DNA of 64,000 bases from NCBI RefSeq assembly GCF_904831005.1, contig NZ_LR882982.1, positions 3,658,001 to 3,722,000 of the forward strand. The letters run 5' to 3'. This document shows positions 28,004 through 36,233 of this stretch, in pieces. Numbering within the stretch: position 1 is the first letter of the stretch; each line of letters opens with the position of its first letter. The translations under genes and the position numbers were made by a program. The notes beneath the pieces are model-generated. The model did not search any database, had not been told where the DNA came from, and worked only from the letters and a program-made list of their open reading frames with translations. The stretch comes from Microbacterium hydrocarbonoxydans (lineage in GTDB: Bacteria; Actinomycetota; Actinomycetes; Actinomycetales; Microbacteriaceae).

Positions 28004-28888
28004 TCACGACAGCCAGGCGAGGATGAGGATCATCGTCGCCAGGAAGCCTGCGAAGTAGTTCAGGGCGATGAACCGACGCCAGGCGCGGTTCGTGCTCGCG
28101 GAGGTCTCGTCGGTCACGTTCCACCACGGCGCGGCGTTCACGATGTACGGGACGGCCAGCGCGGCACCGAGGGGAGCAGGCCAGGAAGTGAAGAGCATCG
28201 CCACTCCGGCGAGCGTCCACAGACCAATCGCCAGGCGCACCGTGGTACGGGCGCCGATCACGGTCGCGATCGAGCCGATGCCGCCTTCTCGGTCGGGACC
28301 GATGTCCTGCACCGCGCCGAACGCGTGCGCGGCCATCCCCCACAGGAAGAAGGCGACGAGCACGATCACCACCGTCGGGGTGATCGCCCCGCCGGCGAGA
28401 GCGAGACCCACGATCGCCGGCGTGACGAAATGCAGGCTCGACGTGGTGGAATCGAGGAAGGGCCGCTCTTTGAACCGGAGTCCGGGGGCCGAGTAGGCGA
28501 TCACCGCGAACACGCTGACCGCGAGCCAGCACCACGATGCGGGGTTGCCGACCACCACGAGGTAGACCAGGAACGGCACGTTCGTCAGAACAGCCGCCCA
28601 CAGCGTCGCCCGATGTATGCGCGGCGAGAGCAGGGCGCCCTCGATGCCGCCCTTGCGGGGGTTCGCGAGATCGGACGCATAGTCGAACACGTCGTTGATG
28701 CCGTACATCGCGAGGTTGTAGGGCACGAGGAAGTACAGGGTGCCGACGATCAGTGTCAGGTCGATCTCACGTGTCGCCAGCAGATAGGCCGCAGCGAAGG
28801 GGAAGGCCGTGTTGATCCAGCTGATCGGTCGTGACGAGAGCACGATCTGGGCGAGATCGCTGCGCGTCGGGGCCGTCGAGGCGTTCAC
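28004..28888 (-). CDS. crtEb: Lycopene elongase (UbiA-type prenyltransferase)
   Basis: A 294-residue integral membrane prenyltransferase. The first Asp-rich motif is NDVFDYASD near residue 68, and the second is the DIGPDREGG region near 202 (VQDIGPDREGGIGSIAT). CrtEb adds two C5 units to lycopene to make C50 flavuxanthin-type carotenoids. The GTG at 28888 overlaps the stop of crtYf (GTGA), and the position matches crtEb in actinobacterial C50 clusters. The open frame continues upstream, but the overlap and family start support this one. Confidence 0.92.
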   Translation of the reverse strand: MNASTAPTRSDLAQIVLSSRPISWINTAFPFAAAYLLATREIDLTLIVGTLYFLVPYNLAMYGINDVFDYASDLANPRKGGIEGALLSPRIHRATLWAAVLTNVPFLVYLVVVGNPASWCWLAVSVFAVIAYSAPGLRFKERPFLDSTTSSLHFVTPAIVGLALAGGAITPTVVIVLVAFFLWGMAAHAFGAVQDIGPDREGGIGSIATVIGARTTVRLAIGLWTLAGVAMLFTSWPAPLGAALAVPYIVNAAPWWNVTDETSASTNRAWRRFIALNYFAGFLATMILILAWLS

Positions 28889-29241
28889 GAGGGGTCCTCC
28901 TGGGCGGTGGTCGCGGCCACGGGCGAGGTCACGTCGCGCGTGCGACGCGCTCTGAGCGCCGCCCACAGAGCGGGCAGAAGCACGGCCCCGGCGAGGGGAT
29001 ACGCGAAGTCCTCGAGAGGCGCGAGACCGATATGGATGCCGAGCAGATGGCCGGGCGAGTAATGGAACAGACCTGTCGCGATCATCAGGGTGTCGAACAC
29101 CGCCGTGAGCACGAACAGCACGACGATCGTGATGCCGATGCCGACGAGGCTCGCACGCCGACGCCCCGACAGCAGAGAGACGATGAGGGCGACCGCCACG
29201 GCTACGCCGACGAACCAGGCCGAGAGCTCGAGGTAGGTCAT
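28885..29241 (-). CDS. crtYf: Lycopene cyclase subunit, second half (CrtYf)
   Basis: A 118-residue protein with three transmembrane helices (about 5-25, 33-53 and 76-96). It has the lycopene cyclase domain block PLEDFAYPLAGAVLLPALW near residue 77. In C50 producers this and CrtYe form a heterodimeric epsilon-type cyclase acting on the elongated carotenoid ends. The ATG overlaps crtYe by 4 nt. Confidence 0.9.
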   Translation of the reverse strand: MTYLELSAWFVGVAVAVALIVSLLSGRRRASLVGIGITIVVLFVLTAVFDTLMIATGLFHYSPGHLLGIHIGLAPLEDFAYPLAGAVLLPALWAALRARRTRDVTSPVAATTAQEDPS

Positions 29242-29585
29242 GCCGTCGTCTCCGCACCGGACCGTGCCCGCAGGCGCGCGACGATGCGCATCGCGCCTGT
29301 GTAGACGACCATGGTGCACACCACGAGGAACACCAGGAAGATCGGCTCCTCGAGGGGCAGCTCCGGCGCCAGCACGATGCCGGTCGCGACTATGGCGTCG
29401 CCGCGGAAGAAGATGCCGCCGGCGATTCCTGCGATGTCCCACACCAGGAAGAAGGCCAGACCGGCGATCGTGACGATGGATGCCGAGACGGCATCGCGCC
29501 AGAAGAACAGGCGGAAGCGCCAGTCGAGCAGCAGCATGCAGCCGAGAGTGGCGAGGAGGATCGCCAGGTACACGGCACCCATCAT
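29238..29585 (-). CDS. crtYe: Lycopene cyclase subunit, first half (CrtYe)
   Basis: A 115-residue protein with three transmembrane helices and the signature PELPLEEPIFLVFLV near residue 72, which carries the acidic cluster of heterodimeric cyclases. It pairs with CrtYf. Start ATG 29585 overlaps the crtI stop by 4 nt; a second ATG follows immediately. Confidence 0.9.
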   Translation of the reverse strand: MMGAVYLAILLATLGCMLLLDWRFRLFFWRDAVSASIVTIAGLAFFLVWDIAGIAGGIFFRGDAIVATGIVLAPELPLEEPIFLVFLVVCTMVVYTGAMRIVARLRARSGAETTA

Positions 29586-31177
29586 GAGACCTGCGTGGGA
29601 GTCACGGTCGCCGTGGTCGGGAGAGGGCCGCTCGAGTGGTCGCCCCGAATCCGCTTCAGCACGATCTCGGCGCTGATGAGGCACATCGGCACCCCGACGC
29701 CCGGTGCCGTCGTGCCGCCCGCGTAGTAGAGACCCCCGACGCGCCGCGAGGCGTTCTGGGCCCGGAACATCGCGCTCTGCGACAGGATGTGCGCGGGACC
29801 CAGCATCCCCCCGCGCCACGAGTTGTAGTCGTCGCGGAAGTCGGCAGGTCCCTTGGTCTCGCGCACCACGATCCGCTCGCGCAGATCGTCGATGCCCGCC
29901 CACTGCGAGATCATGTCGATCGCGGCATCCGCCGCCTGTTCGATGGCCGCAGCACCGCCTCCGTCTGACCCGCCGCCACCGAGGTGCGTGTCGGCGGGGA
30001 TCGGCACGAGTACGAAGAGGTTCTCGTGGTCGGGCGGTGCGACCGTGTCGTCGGTCGCACTCGGACGGCACACATAGGTCGACGCGGGGGACGGGATCGT
30101 CGGATCGTCGCCGAAGATGGCATCGAAGTTCGCGTCCCAGTCGTCTGTGAAGAACAGGGAGTGATGCGGCAGCTCGGGGAGAGACCCGCGCACGCCGAGC
30201 ATCACCAGCACGGCGCCGGGGCCACTCGTGCGCCGATCCCACCAGCTCTCCGGGTACGTCCTCAGCTCGGCAGGCAGCAGCCGCGTCTCGGTGTGGTGAA
30301 GATCAGCGCCGGAGACCACGATGTCGGCGTCCTCGCGATGCAGGACGCCGTCGGCGTCTCGCCACTCGATGCCGGTGGCGACACGGGTGCCTCCGGCATC
30401 CCTGGTACGGATGGCCGTGACATCGGCCTCGGTGACGATCGTCACGCCTGCTTCGCGTGCGAGGTCGGCGATGCGCTCGACGACGCGCCAGAAGCCGCCC
30501 TGCGGATAGCTGACACCCTCGTCGAGGTCGAGGGCGCTCATGAGGTGGTACATGGCGGGAGCGCTGCGAGGATCGGTCCCCAGGAACACGGCGGGGTAGC
30601 CGAGGATCTGGCGGAGCACCGGATCGCGGAAGCGTCGGGCGGCGAAGGACTGCAGACGGGTGCCCAACAGCGACGCGAGCCGGGGAAGGGCGCGCAGCAC
30701 CTCGGGACTCATCAGTGTGCGCAGACGTGTGAACGGGTTGTACAGGAAGTACTTCTCGGCCATCGTGCGTGCCTCATGCGCAGAGTCCAGATAGGCGTCG
30801 AGCGCTTCGGAGGAACCCGGTTCGCGGGACTCGAACAGCTCGGTCACCGCTGCTCGCCCGCTCGGCACGGTGACCGGCGTCGGCATACCGTCGGCGTGAG
30901 GCTCTCGGAAGACGCGGTAGCCGGGGTCGAGCACGGTGAGGTCGAGCTGCTCCTCGGTGGTCGTTCCCATCATCGTGAAGAAGTGGTCGAAGACCTCGGG
31001 CATCAGATACCACGACGGGCCGGAGTCGAAGCGGAAGCCGTCGCGCTCGATCGTTCCCGCCCGCCCCCCGACGCGGGCGTTCTTCTCATAGACGGTCACG
31101 TCGTGACCGTCGCGTGCGAGCAGACCAGCCACGGCGAGGCCCGCGACGCCTGCACCGATCACTGCCACGCGGCTCAT
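29582..31177 (-). CDS. crtI: Phytoene desaturase (lycopene-forming)
   Basis: A 531-residue FAD-dependent desaturase. The dinucleotide fold VAVIGAGVAGLAVAGLLARDG sits at the N-terminus, NARVGGRAGTIERDGFRFDSGPSWYLMP follows, and the C-terminal carotenoid-oxidoreductase block is VGGLYYAGGTTAPGVGVPM. It performs four desaturations from phytoene to lycopene at the membrane. The start MSRVAVIG is given by the fold and by the 4-nt overlap with crtB, though the frame is open far upstream. Confidence 0.95.
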   Translation of the reverse strand: MSRVAVIGAGVAGLAVAGLLARDGHDVTVYEKNARVGGRAGTIERDGFRFDSGPSWYLMPEVFDHFFTMMGTTTEEQLDLTVLDPGYRVFREPHADGMPTPVTVPSGRAAVTELFESREPGSSEALDAYLDSAHEARTMAEKYFLYNPFTRLRTLMSPEVLRALPRLASLLGTRLQSFAARRFRDPVLRQILGYPAVFLGTDPRSAPAMYHLMSALDLDEGVSYPQGGFWRVVERIADLAREAGVTIVTEADVTAIRTRDAGGTRVATGIEWRDADGVLHREDADIVVSGADLHHTETRLLPAELRTYPESWWDRRTSGPGAVLVMLGVRGSLPELPHHSLFFTDDWDANFDAIFGDDPTIPSPASTYVCRPSATDDTVAPPDHENLFVLVPIPADTHLGGGGSDGGGAAAIEQAADAAIDMISQWAGIDDLRERIVVRETKGPADFRDDYNSWRGGMLGPAHILSQSAMFRAQNASRRVGGLYYAGGTTAPGVGVPMCLISAEIVLKRIRGDHSSGPLPTTATVTPTQVS

Positions 31178-32079
31178 CGGTCGCGCTCCACAGCGGTGAC
31201 GACCATCGCGCGCGCGGCGAGCAGGGCTTTGATCGGATCGGGGACACGCACCCGGCGGCGGTACAGCTCGCTCGCGGGTGTGCGGGCGACCCGCCGGTTG
31301 AGCGCCTCGAAGAGGGCGAGGGCGCTGCGTACCGCGGCGCGTGCGTCTTTGGGGAGCAGCGGGATCGAGCGTCGGGCGTCGTCGAGCTGTCCGTCGATCC
31401 TGCGCACCCACTCGTCGCGATCCGCGTCGCTCAGTCGACCGGATTCTGCGAGGTAGCCGCGCTGCAGACGATCCGTGTCGTCTGCGAGGTCGCGCAGGAA
31501 GTTCACGTTCTGAAAGGCGGCGCCGAGCTGCCGAGCGCCGTGCATCAGGGTGGCGTGCTCCGCGTCGGTGCGGACCGCGCCGCGAAGGAACACCTTCAGG
31601 CACATGAGTCCGACCACCTCTGCCGATCCGTACACGTACCGCTCGTGCGCCTCGGCGTCATAGGCGGCGAAATCCGTGGCGTTCGTGATGTCCGCCTTCA
31701 TGGAATCGAAGAACGGCTGCGTCAGGTCCTCGCCGATCCCGCTTTCGCGCGCGGTACGCGCGAACGCATGCAGCACGAGGTCGGTGCTGTATCCGCTGCG
31801 CATGGATCGGTGGGTCTCCGCGACGTACGACGCGAGAGCCGCGGTCTGCGCCGAGGCGTCGAGCCCCGCCTGAGCGGCCACTCCGTCGACGATCTCATCG
31901 GCGATGCGCACCATGGCGTAGATGTTGCGCACGTGCTGACGGTGGCGGGCTCCCAGCAGGCGCGTCGCCAATCCGAAGGACGTCGAGTAGGTGCGGATCA
32001 CGTCGGTCGACGCCGTGTCGGCGGCGCGACTGAAACGTCCGAGGCTGTCGCCCTCGGCCGGCGCTGCCGCGGCGCTCAC
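31174..32079 (-). CDS. crtB: Phytoene synthase
   Basis: A 301-residue squalene/phytoene synthase. It joins two GGPP head to head. Asp-rich motif 1 is AMVRIADEIVDGV near residue 57, and motif 2 lies in NVNFLRDLADDTDRLQRGYL near residue 190. Length and motifs are intact. It overlaps both crtE (upstream) and crtI (downstream) by 4 nt. Confidence 0.95.
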   Translation of the reverse strand: MSAAAAPAEGDSLGRFSRAADTASTDVIRTYSTSFGLATRLLGARHRQHVRNIYAMVRIADEIVDGVAAQAGLDASAQTAALASYVAETHRSMRSGYSTDLVLHAFARTARESGIGEDLTQPFFDSMKADITNATDFAAYDAEAHERYVYGSAEVVGLMCLKVFLRGAVRTDAEHATLMHGARQLGAAFQNVNFLRDLADDTDRLQRGYLAESGRLSDADRDEWVRRIDGQLDDARRSIPLLPKDARAAVRSALALFEALNRRVARTPASELYRRRVRVPDPIKALLAARAMVVTAVERDR

Positions 32080-33155
32080 GACTGCCGTCCGTCGAGTCGC
32101 GAGGAGACGGCGGTGATGGTGCGCACCGCATCCGCGCCGATCTCACCGTCGGCCTCGGCCTCGGCGAGCAGCGTGCTCACGGCCTCGCGCTGGTCGGCGA
32201 TGAGTCCGGTCACGAAGTCCTCCGCGCCGCACTCGCGCAGCCGGTCGCGGATCTCTGTCGCCTCCTGCAGGGTCAGGTCGTCGGAGCCGAACGCGCGTTC
32301 GATGCGAGACCACGCCGACGTCGAACGGGCGTACGCGATGATCGCGGTCTCCTTGCCTTCGCGGAGGTCCGAGAAGGCGTCCTTGCCGTGCACCCTGTGG
32401 TCGCCGAACACGCAGAGCAGATCGTCCTGCAACTGGTATGCGAGGCCGAGATGCCTGCCCACCAGGTGCAGAGTGTCTTCGGCGGAGCTCGAGGATCCCG
32501 CCAGCATGGCGCCGGCGCGCAGCGGCAGGGAGAACGAATAGGTGGCCGTCTTGTACACGCTCATGTTCAGCACCGTATGCAGGTCGGGGGCGACGATGCC
32601 ATGACTGAGCGCCACGTCGGTGTGCTCACCCGCGACGGTCTCGAGAATCGTCTGCTCCACCAGATCGAGGAGTCGCAGTCGCGTGCGCTGCGAGAGGTCC
32701 GCACGGGCGAATCCCATCACGGCGGCAGACAGCAGCAGATCTCCCATGAGGATCGCGCTCGACCGCGCCCAGTGCAGCGACGCCTCTTCGGTCGATCCCG
32801 GGCTCTCGGCCGCGAGGGCTCCGATCAGATTCGGGCGCTTGCGGCGAGTCAGGTCTCCGTCGATCACGTCGTCGTGCAGCAGAAAGGCGTAGTGGAGGAG
32901 CTCGATGTGCGTCGCGACATCGACGGCGGCCGTCGCCTGCTCGGTGGTCGGCTGCGGAGCGAGGGCCCTGTGGATGTCGAGCAGGAGCCGGGGCCGCACG
33001 AGTTTGCCGCCCAGGGCGTGGTCGGCCGCAGAGCGCCACAATGAGGCGAACTCGCTGCCGTATGCCTGAGCGTTCTCGCTGTGTGCCGTGAACCGCTGTC
33101 GCAGCACCTCTTCGACCTGTGTACCCATGTCTTCGTGGGTGACCGTCGCGGTCAT
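32076..33155 (-). CDS. crtE: Geranylgeranyl diphosphate synthase
   Basis: A 359-residue trans-prenyltransferase. It extends DMAPP or FPP with IPP to GGPP. The first Asp-rich motif is LLHDDVIDGDLTRRKRP near residue 95, with GKLVRPRLLLD before it. The second Asp-rich motif is QLQDDLLCVFGD near 245. The ATG at 33155 lies 2 nt after idi. Confidence 0.95.
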   Translation of the reverse strand: MTATVTHEDMGTQVEEVLRQRFTAHSENAQAYGSEFASLWRSAADHALGGKLVRPRLLLDIHRALAPQPTTEQATAAVDVATHIELLHYAFLLHDDVIDGDLTRRKRPNLIGALAAESPGSTEEASLHWARSSAILMGDLLLSAAVMGFARADLSQRTRLRLLDLVEQTILETVAGEHTDVALSHGIVAPDLHTVLNMSVYKTATYSFSLPLRAGAMLAGSSSSAEDTLHLVGRHLGLAYQLQDDLLCVFGDHRVHGKDAFSDLREGKETAIIAYARSTSAWSRIERAFGSDDLTLQEATEIRDRLRECGAEDFVTGLIADQREAVSTLLAEAEADGEIGADAVRTITAVSSRLDGRQS

Positions 33156-33157
33156 GG

Positions 33158-33679
33158 TCAGACCGCCCCGGATTCGCGCAGCTGCGGCAGCTGCTCCACG
33201 AGCCAGGGACTGAAGGCGAACGGGGCCGCAGCCACCGCCTCCGCGAACTCGGCAGGGTCGACCCATGCCCACTCCGACACCTCATCGGGGTCGGGGGCCA
33301 ATGCGCTGTCGATCCTGGCGATGTGCACAGGGCAGATCTCGTTCTCGACGATCCCGCTCGCGTCCACTGCGCGGTATCGGTAGTCGGCGAGCACCATCGT
33401 CACGTCGGTCACGGTCAGGCCGAGCTCGTCCTGCGCGCGCCGATGCACGGCATCCGTCATGTCTTCGCCCGGTCGCGGGTGGCCGCAGAAGCTGTTGGTC
33501 CAGACCCCCGGCCAGGTGCGCTTGCTGAGGGCTCGGCGCGTCACGAGAAGCCGGCCCTTCTCGTCGAGCACGTGGCACGAGAACGCGAGGTGCAGGGGAG
33601 TCTGCGTCGTGTGGACCTGGTCCTTCGGGAAGACGCCGATCGCGTCTCCCTCTGCAGAAAGGAGGGTGACCTCATCCAA
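33158..33679 (-). CDS. idi: Isopentenyl-diphosphate delta-isomerase, type 1
   Basis: A 173-residue Nudix-fold Idi. It interconverts IPP and DMAPP and so feeds the carotenoid operon. The catalytic Cys is in NSFCGHPRPGE, the metal-binding HRRAQDELGL follows, and a late Glu is in ENEICPVHIA. The start codon is TTG at 33679, not ATG. The in-frame reading and a GGAGG site 7 nt upstream decide it. It is the first gene of the crt operon. Confidence 0.95.
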   Translation of the reverse strand: MDEVTLLSAEGDAIGVFPKDQVHTTQTPLHLAFSCHVLDEKGRLLVTRRALSKRTWPGVWTNSFCGHPRPGEDMTDAVHRRAQDELGLTVTDVTMVLADYRYRAVDASGIVENEICPVHIARIDSALAPDPDEVSEWAWVDPAEFAEAVAAAPFAFSPWLVEQLPQLRESGAV

Positions 33680-33755
33680 CGGGGAACCTCCAAGATTTCG
33701 CTAGCCTAGCTAATTATCAACATAACATGAATCCAATCGTGTGTAGCATGATCCC
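33680..33755. promoter_or_regulatory. AT-rich divergent control region of crt operon and MarR gene
   Basis: A 76-bp gap, clearly more A/T-rich than its surroundings. It has a TAGGCT hexamer on the minus strand (about 33702-33707) as a likely crt -10, GGAGG at 33687-33691 for idi, and TAGCAT at 33744-33749 for the regulator. Short inverted repeats such as TTAT-CAAC-ATAA (33714-33725) lie between them and are candidate regulator sites. In Corynebacterium, CrtR binds the equivalent region and is released by GGPP. Confidence 0.55.
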
Positions 33756-34406
33756 ATGAACAACGGATCTGACGCCAGCCCCCGGGGGAGCGGCTCGTCG
33801 GATGTGATCCCGCGTCGGGGCGCGATGTCCGCAGACGGGTTGGCGCACTCGGCGATCTACGACGTCGAGTCGAGTGACCCGCGAAGTGTGCTCATCGACC
33901 GTTCGGGCGTGGGCCCTGAAGACCTTCAGCAGATCGCCGTGCTCATGGGGGCGCTCGGCGAACTGCGCGATGCCGAGCAGAAGCTCTCGCTCGCGTCGCG
34001 ACGGTATATGCGCCTGAACGAGACCGACATGCGGGCGCTCCACTACCTGATCGTGTCGGACAACCGTGGTGTGACCGCCACGCCGGGTGGCATCGCCACC
34101 CACCTGGGCATCTCGACGGCATCGACCACGAAGCTGCTGGATCGGCTCGAGAAGGGTGGGCACATCCGCCGCGCGCCGCATCCGACCGATCGGCGCGCAC
34201 TGGCCATCACGATCACTCCTGAGACCAGGCAGGCCGCGATGGACACGGTGGGGAAGCAGCAGGCGAAGAGGTTCTACTCGGCTGCGCGGCTGACCCCTGA
34301 GGAGCGAGACGTCGTGATCCGATTCCTGTCGGACATGGCGGACCAGATCACCCTCAAGGACGAAGCCTGGGCCAAGGACACGGCAGAGAGCACGACCTCG
34401 GAATGA
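33756..34406 (+). CDS. MarR-family regulator, probable CrtR-type repressor
   Basis: A 216-residue MarR-family protein. About 55 N-terminal residues are disordered-looking. The winged helix follows: ETDMRALHYLIVSDNRGVTATPGGIA, ISTASTTKLLDRLEKGGHIRRAPHPTDRRALAITIT. It is divergent from idi-crtE, the same arrangement as crtR/crtE in C. glutamicum, where the repressor senses GGPP. The role as crt repressor is inferred from position. TAGCAT-N6-ATG indicates a leaderless message. Confidence 0.88.
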   Translation: MNNGSDASPRGSGSSDVIPRRGAMSADGLAHSAIYDVESSDPRSVLIDRSGVGPEDLQQIAVLMGALGELRDAEQKLSLASRRYMRLNETDMRALHYLIVSDNRGVTATPGGIATHLGISTASTTKLLDRLEKGGHIRRAPHPTDRRALAITITPETRQAAMDTVGKQQAKRFYSAARLTPEERDVVIRFLSDMADQITLKDEAWAKDTAESTTSE

Positions 34407-34416
34407 CCGCGTGCCC

Positions 34417-34428
34417 GTGAGCGCTCAC
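34417..34428. repeat. 12-bp perfect palindrome between marR and lsr2
   Basis: GTGAGCGCTCAC lies between two converging genes. It could be an operator-type palindrome or part of a weak hairpin with no T-run. Confidence 0.4.
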
Positions 34429-34465
34429 CACGGGGCGTGAGCCGCGGGGTCGGAGTCGCGCGGAA

Positions 34466-34813
34466 TCAGTGCGCGGCGTTGTATGCCTCGACCACGGGGG
34501 CCGGGATGCGTCCGCGCTCGGACAGCGTGTAGCCGTTGTCGTTCGCCCATGCGCGGATGGCCGCGACCTCGGGGTTGCGCGCGGGCCGCTTGCGCGTCGT
34601 GGCTGCGGAGCGGACCGCGGAGGAGGATCCCGCACGACGGCCGGCCGAGACGTAGGGCTCGAATGCCTTTCGCAACTCCTCGGCATGATCGGCATTGAGG
34701 TCGATCTCGTACGACGTGCCGTTCAGCGAGAAATGGACCGTCTCACCCTCGCCGACTTCCAGAATGCTGCCATCGATGTCATCGACCAGCTGGTGCACAA
34801 TTCGTCTCGCCAT
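34466..34813 (-). CDS. lsr2: Lsr2-family nucleoid-associated protein
   Basis: A 115-residue Lsr2. The N-terminal dimerisation part starts MARRIVHQLVDDIDGS. A basic linker follows, and the C-terminal DNA-binding part ends RAWANDNGYTLSERGRIPAPVVEAYNAAH, where ERGRIP supplies the minor-groove RGR hook. Lsr2 silences AT-rich or horizontally acquired DNA as a functional analogue of H-NS. The AT-rich crt control region lies just 700 bp away. The start is by homology; the frame extends a further nine codons upstream. Confidence 0.94.
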   Translation of the reverse strand: MARRIVHQLVDDIDGSILEVGEGETVHFSLNGTSYEIDLNADHAEELRKAFEPYVSAGRRAGSSSAVRSAATTRKRPARNPEVAAIRAWANDNGYTLSERGRIPAPVVEAYNAAH

Positions 34814-34912
34814 GGAGACGACAATACATCCCTTTCGCAATTGTCGTGAACAATGCGACTCGCGAACAAGGTTGTCGCGACGGTGCGATCGGCTGTCGAG
34901 TGCATTTCGCGC

Positions 34913-35773
34913 TCACGGCAGGATGCCGGCGCGGCGCGCTTTCGTCACTGCGGCGTGGCGCGTGGATGCATCGAGTTTCGACATCGCAGTTCCGAGATAT
35001 GCCTTGACCGTGCCTTCGCGCAGGCCCAGCTCGGCGGCGATCTCGGCGTTGGTCGCCCCCAGAGCAGCGCATGCCAGAACATCGGTCTCGCGGCGGGAGA
35101 GGTGCACGGTCGACACCGGCCCCGTGCTCGTCGAGGTGACGGCGTCTCCTGCCAGCACCACCAGTCTCCGCTCCACCTGGGCGATACGGGCACGCAGGTC
35201 GACGTCATCGACCGACGCGGCGATGCTGCGCAGCTCCGCGAAGCTCTCACGGAGCTCCTCGCGCTGGCGCGGAGCGACCGCGACGGGTGCCGGCCCCACC
35301 GCTCGCAGACGTCGATCCACCTCGTCGCGGATGCGCAGCTCCTCGGCCACGGACTGTGCGACCTGCATGGCGGGCGCGGTGGTGACGCCGCCCACCGGCG
35401 TCCGATCCCACGCTCCGGCGTACAGCACGCCCCGTGGCCGACCGGCGACGACGATCGGCAGAGCCAAGAGGGTGCAGAGTCCTTCACCGAGCACGAACAC
35501 GTCGTAGTCGTGAGTGATCTGTCGGGATGAGCCGTAGTCGTTCGTCATGCGCGGGCGCAGCTCCATCATCGCGCGCCCGCCGAGGCCGCGCTCCGGGCGC
35601 ACGCGCAGACCGTCGAGGCTGCGTGTGCGGTTGCCGACGATGCTCGTGACGCTGACGACGCCCTCGTCGATCAGACCGCCGAAGGCGACAGGGAATCGGG
35701 TTCGCCGAGACAGCTCGCGCACGGCTCTGGCGACGAGCTCGGTCTCGGATTCCCATCCGGTCGCTGTGCTCAT
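34913..35773 (-). CDS. GAF-LuxR transcriptional regulator (RamA-like)
   Basis: A 286-residue regulator. A GAF-like sensor domain covers about 10-150 (FPVAFGGLIDEGVVSVTSIVGN, LCTLLALPIVVAGRPRGVLYAG), and a LuxR helix-turn-helix covers about 225-280 (LSRRETDVLACAALGATNAEIA, LREGTVKAYLGTAMSKL). Architecture and the divergent DUF485-acetate-symporter pair match RamA, the regulator of acetate metabolism in Corynebacterium. Direct control of the neighbouring transporter is likely but inferred. Confidence 0.86.
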   Translation of the reverse strand: MSTATGWESETELVARAVRELSRRTRFPVAFGGLIDEGVVSVTSIVGNRTRSLDGLRVRPERGLGGRAMMELRPRMTNDYGSSRQITHDYDVFVLGEGLCTLLALPIVVAGRPRGVLYAGAWDRTPVGGVTTAPAMQVAQSVAEELRIRDEVDRRLRAVGPAPVAVAPRQREELRESFAELRSIAASVDDVDLRARIAQVERRLVVLAGDAVTSTSTGPVSTVHLSRRETDVLACAALGATNAEIAAELGLREGTVKAYLGTAMSKLDASTRHAAVTKARRAGILP

Positions 35774-35818
35774 GACGACTACCTACTTTCGGGGGTGACG
35801 GCACCGTTCCCCGTTTCG

Positions 35819-35881
35819 TAGCGTCGACCCTACCACTCGCGCGGCAGGGCCGCGCGAGCCGAAGAACATGTGGCAAGGAGG
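35819..35881 (+). promoter_or_regulatory. Leader of the acetate-transport operon with a GC hairpin
   Basis: TAGCGT (35819-35824) is a likely -10. A perfect 10-bp hairpin with a 3-nt loop (35836-35858) follows, then AAGGAGG at 35875-35881, 4 nt before the ATG. CGGGGGT at 35790-35796 matches the G-run motif reported for RamA in Corynebacterium. Confidence 0.5.
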
Positions 35882-35885
35882 CCCC

Positions 35886-36233
35886 ATGACCGACCATTCA
35901 CCTGCCGATTCGGCGGATGGAATCGACTACATCGCTGTCGAGGAATCCGAACGTTTCCGCACGCTCAAACGCACTCAGAGATCATTCATCTTTCCGCTCG
36001 CGGCATTCTTCCTGATCTGGTATTTCGTCTACGTGCTGCTGGGAGCCTTCGCGACCGACTTCATGGCGCAACGCGTCTGGGGAGATATCACCGTCGGACT
36101 GCTTCTCGGGCTCGGGCAGTTCGTCACCACATTCGCGATCACGATGGGATATGTCGCGTTCGCGAATCGTAAACTCGATCCGCTCGCGACCGAGATCCGC
36201 GAAGACCTCGAGAAGGCGCAGGGCCACGCATGA
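35886..36233 (+). CDS. DUF485 membrane protein
   Basis: A 115-residue protein with two transmembrane helices (about 40-60, SFIFPLAAFFLIWYFVYVLL, and about 75-97, ITVGLLLGLGQFVTTFAITMGY). It is the small subunit-like partner (YjcH type) almost always encoded before acetate/solute:sodium symporters. Its last 4 nt overlap the actP start (ATGA). The start is set by AAGGAGG. Confidence 0.92.
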   Translation: MTDHSPADSADGIDYIAVEESERFRTLKRTQRSFIFPLAAFFLIWYFVYVLLGAFATDFMAQRVWGDITVGLLLGLGQFVTTFAITMGYVAFANRKLDPLATEIREDLEKAQGHA

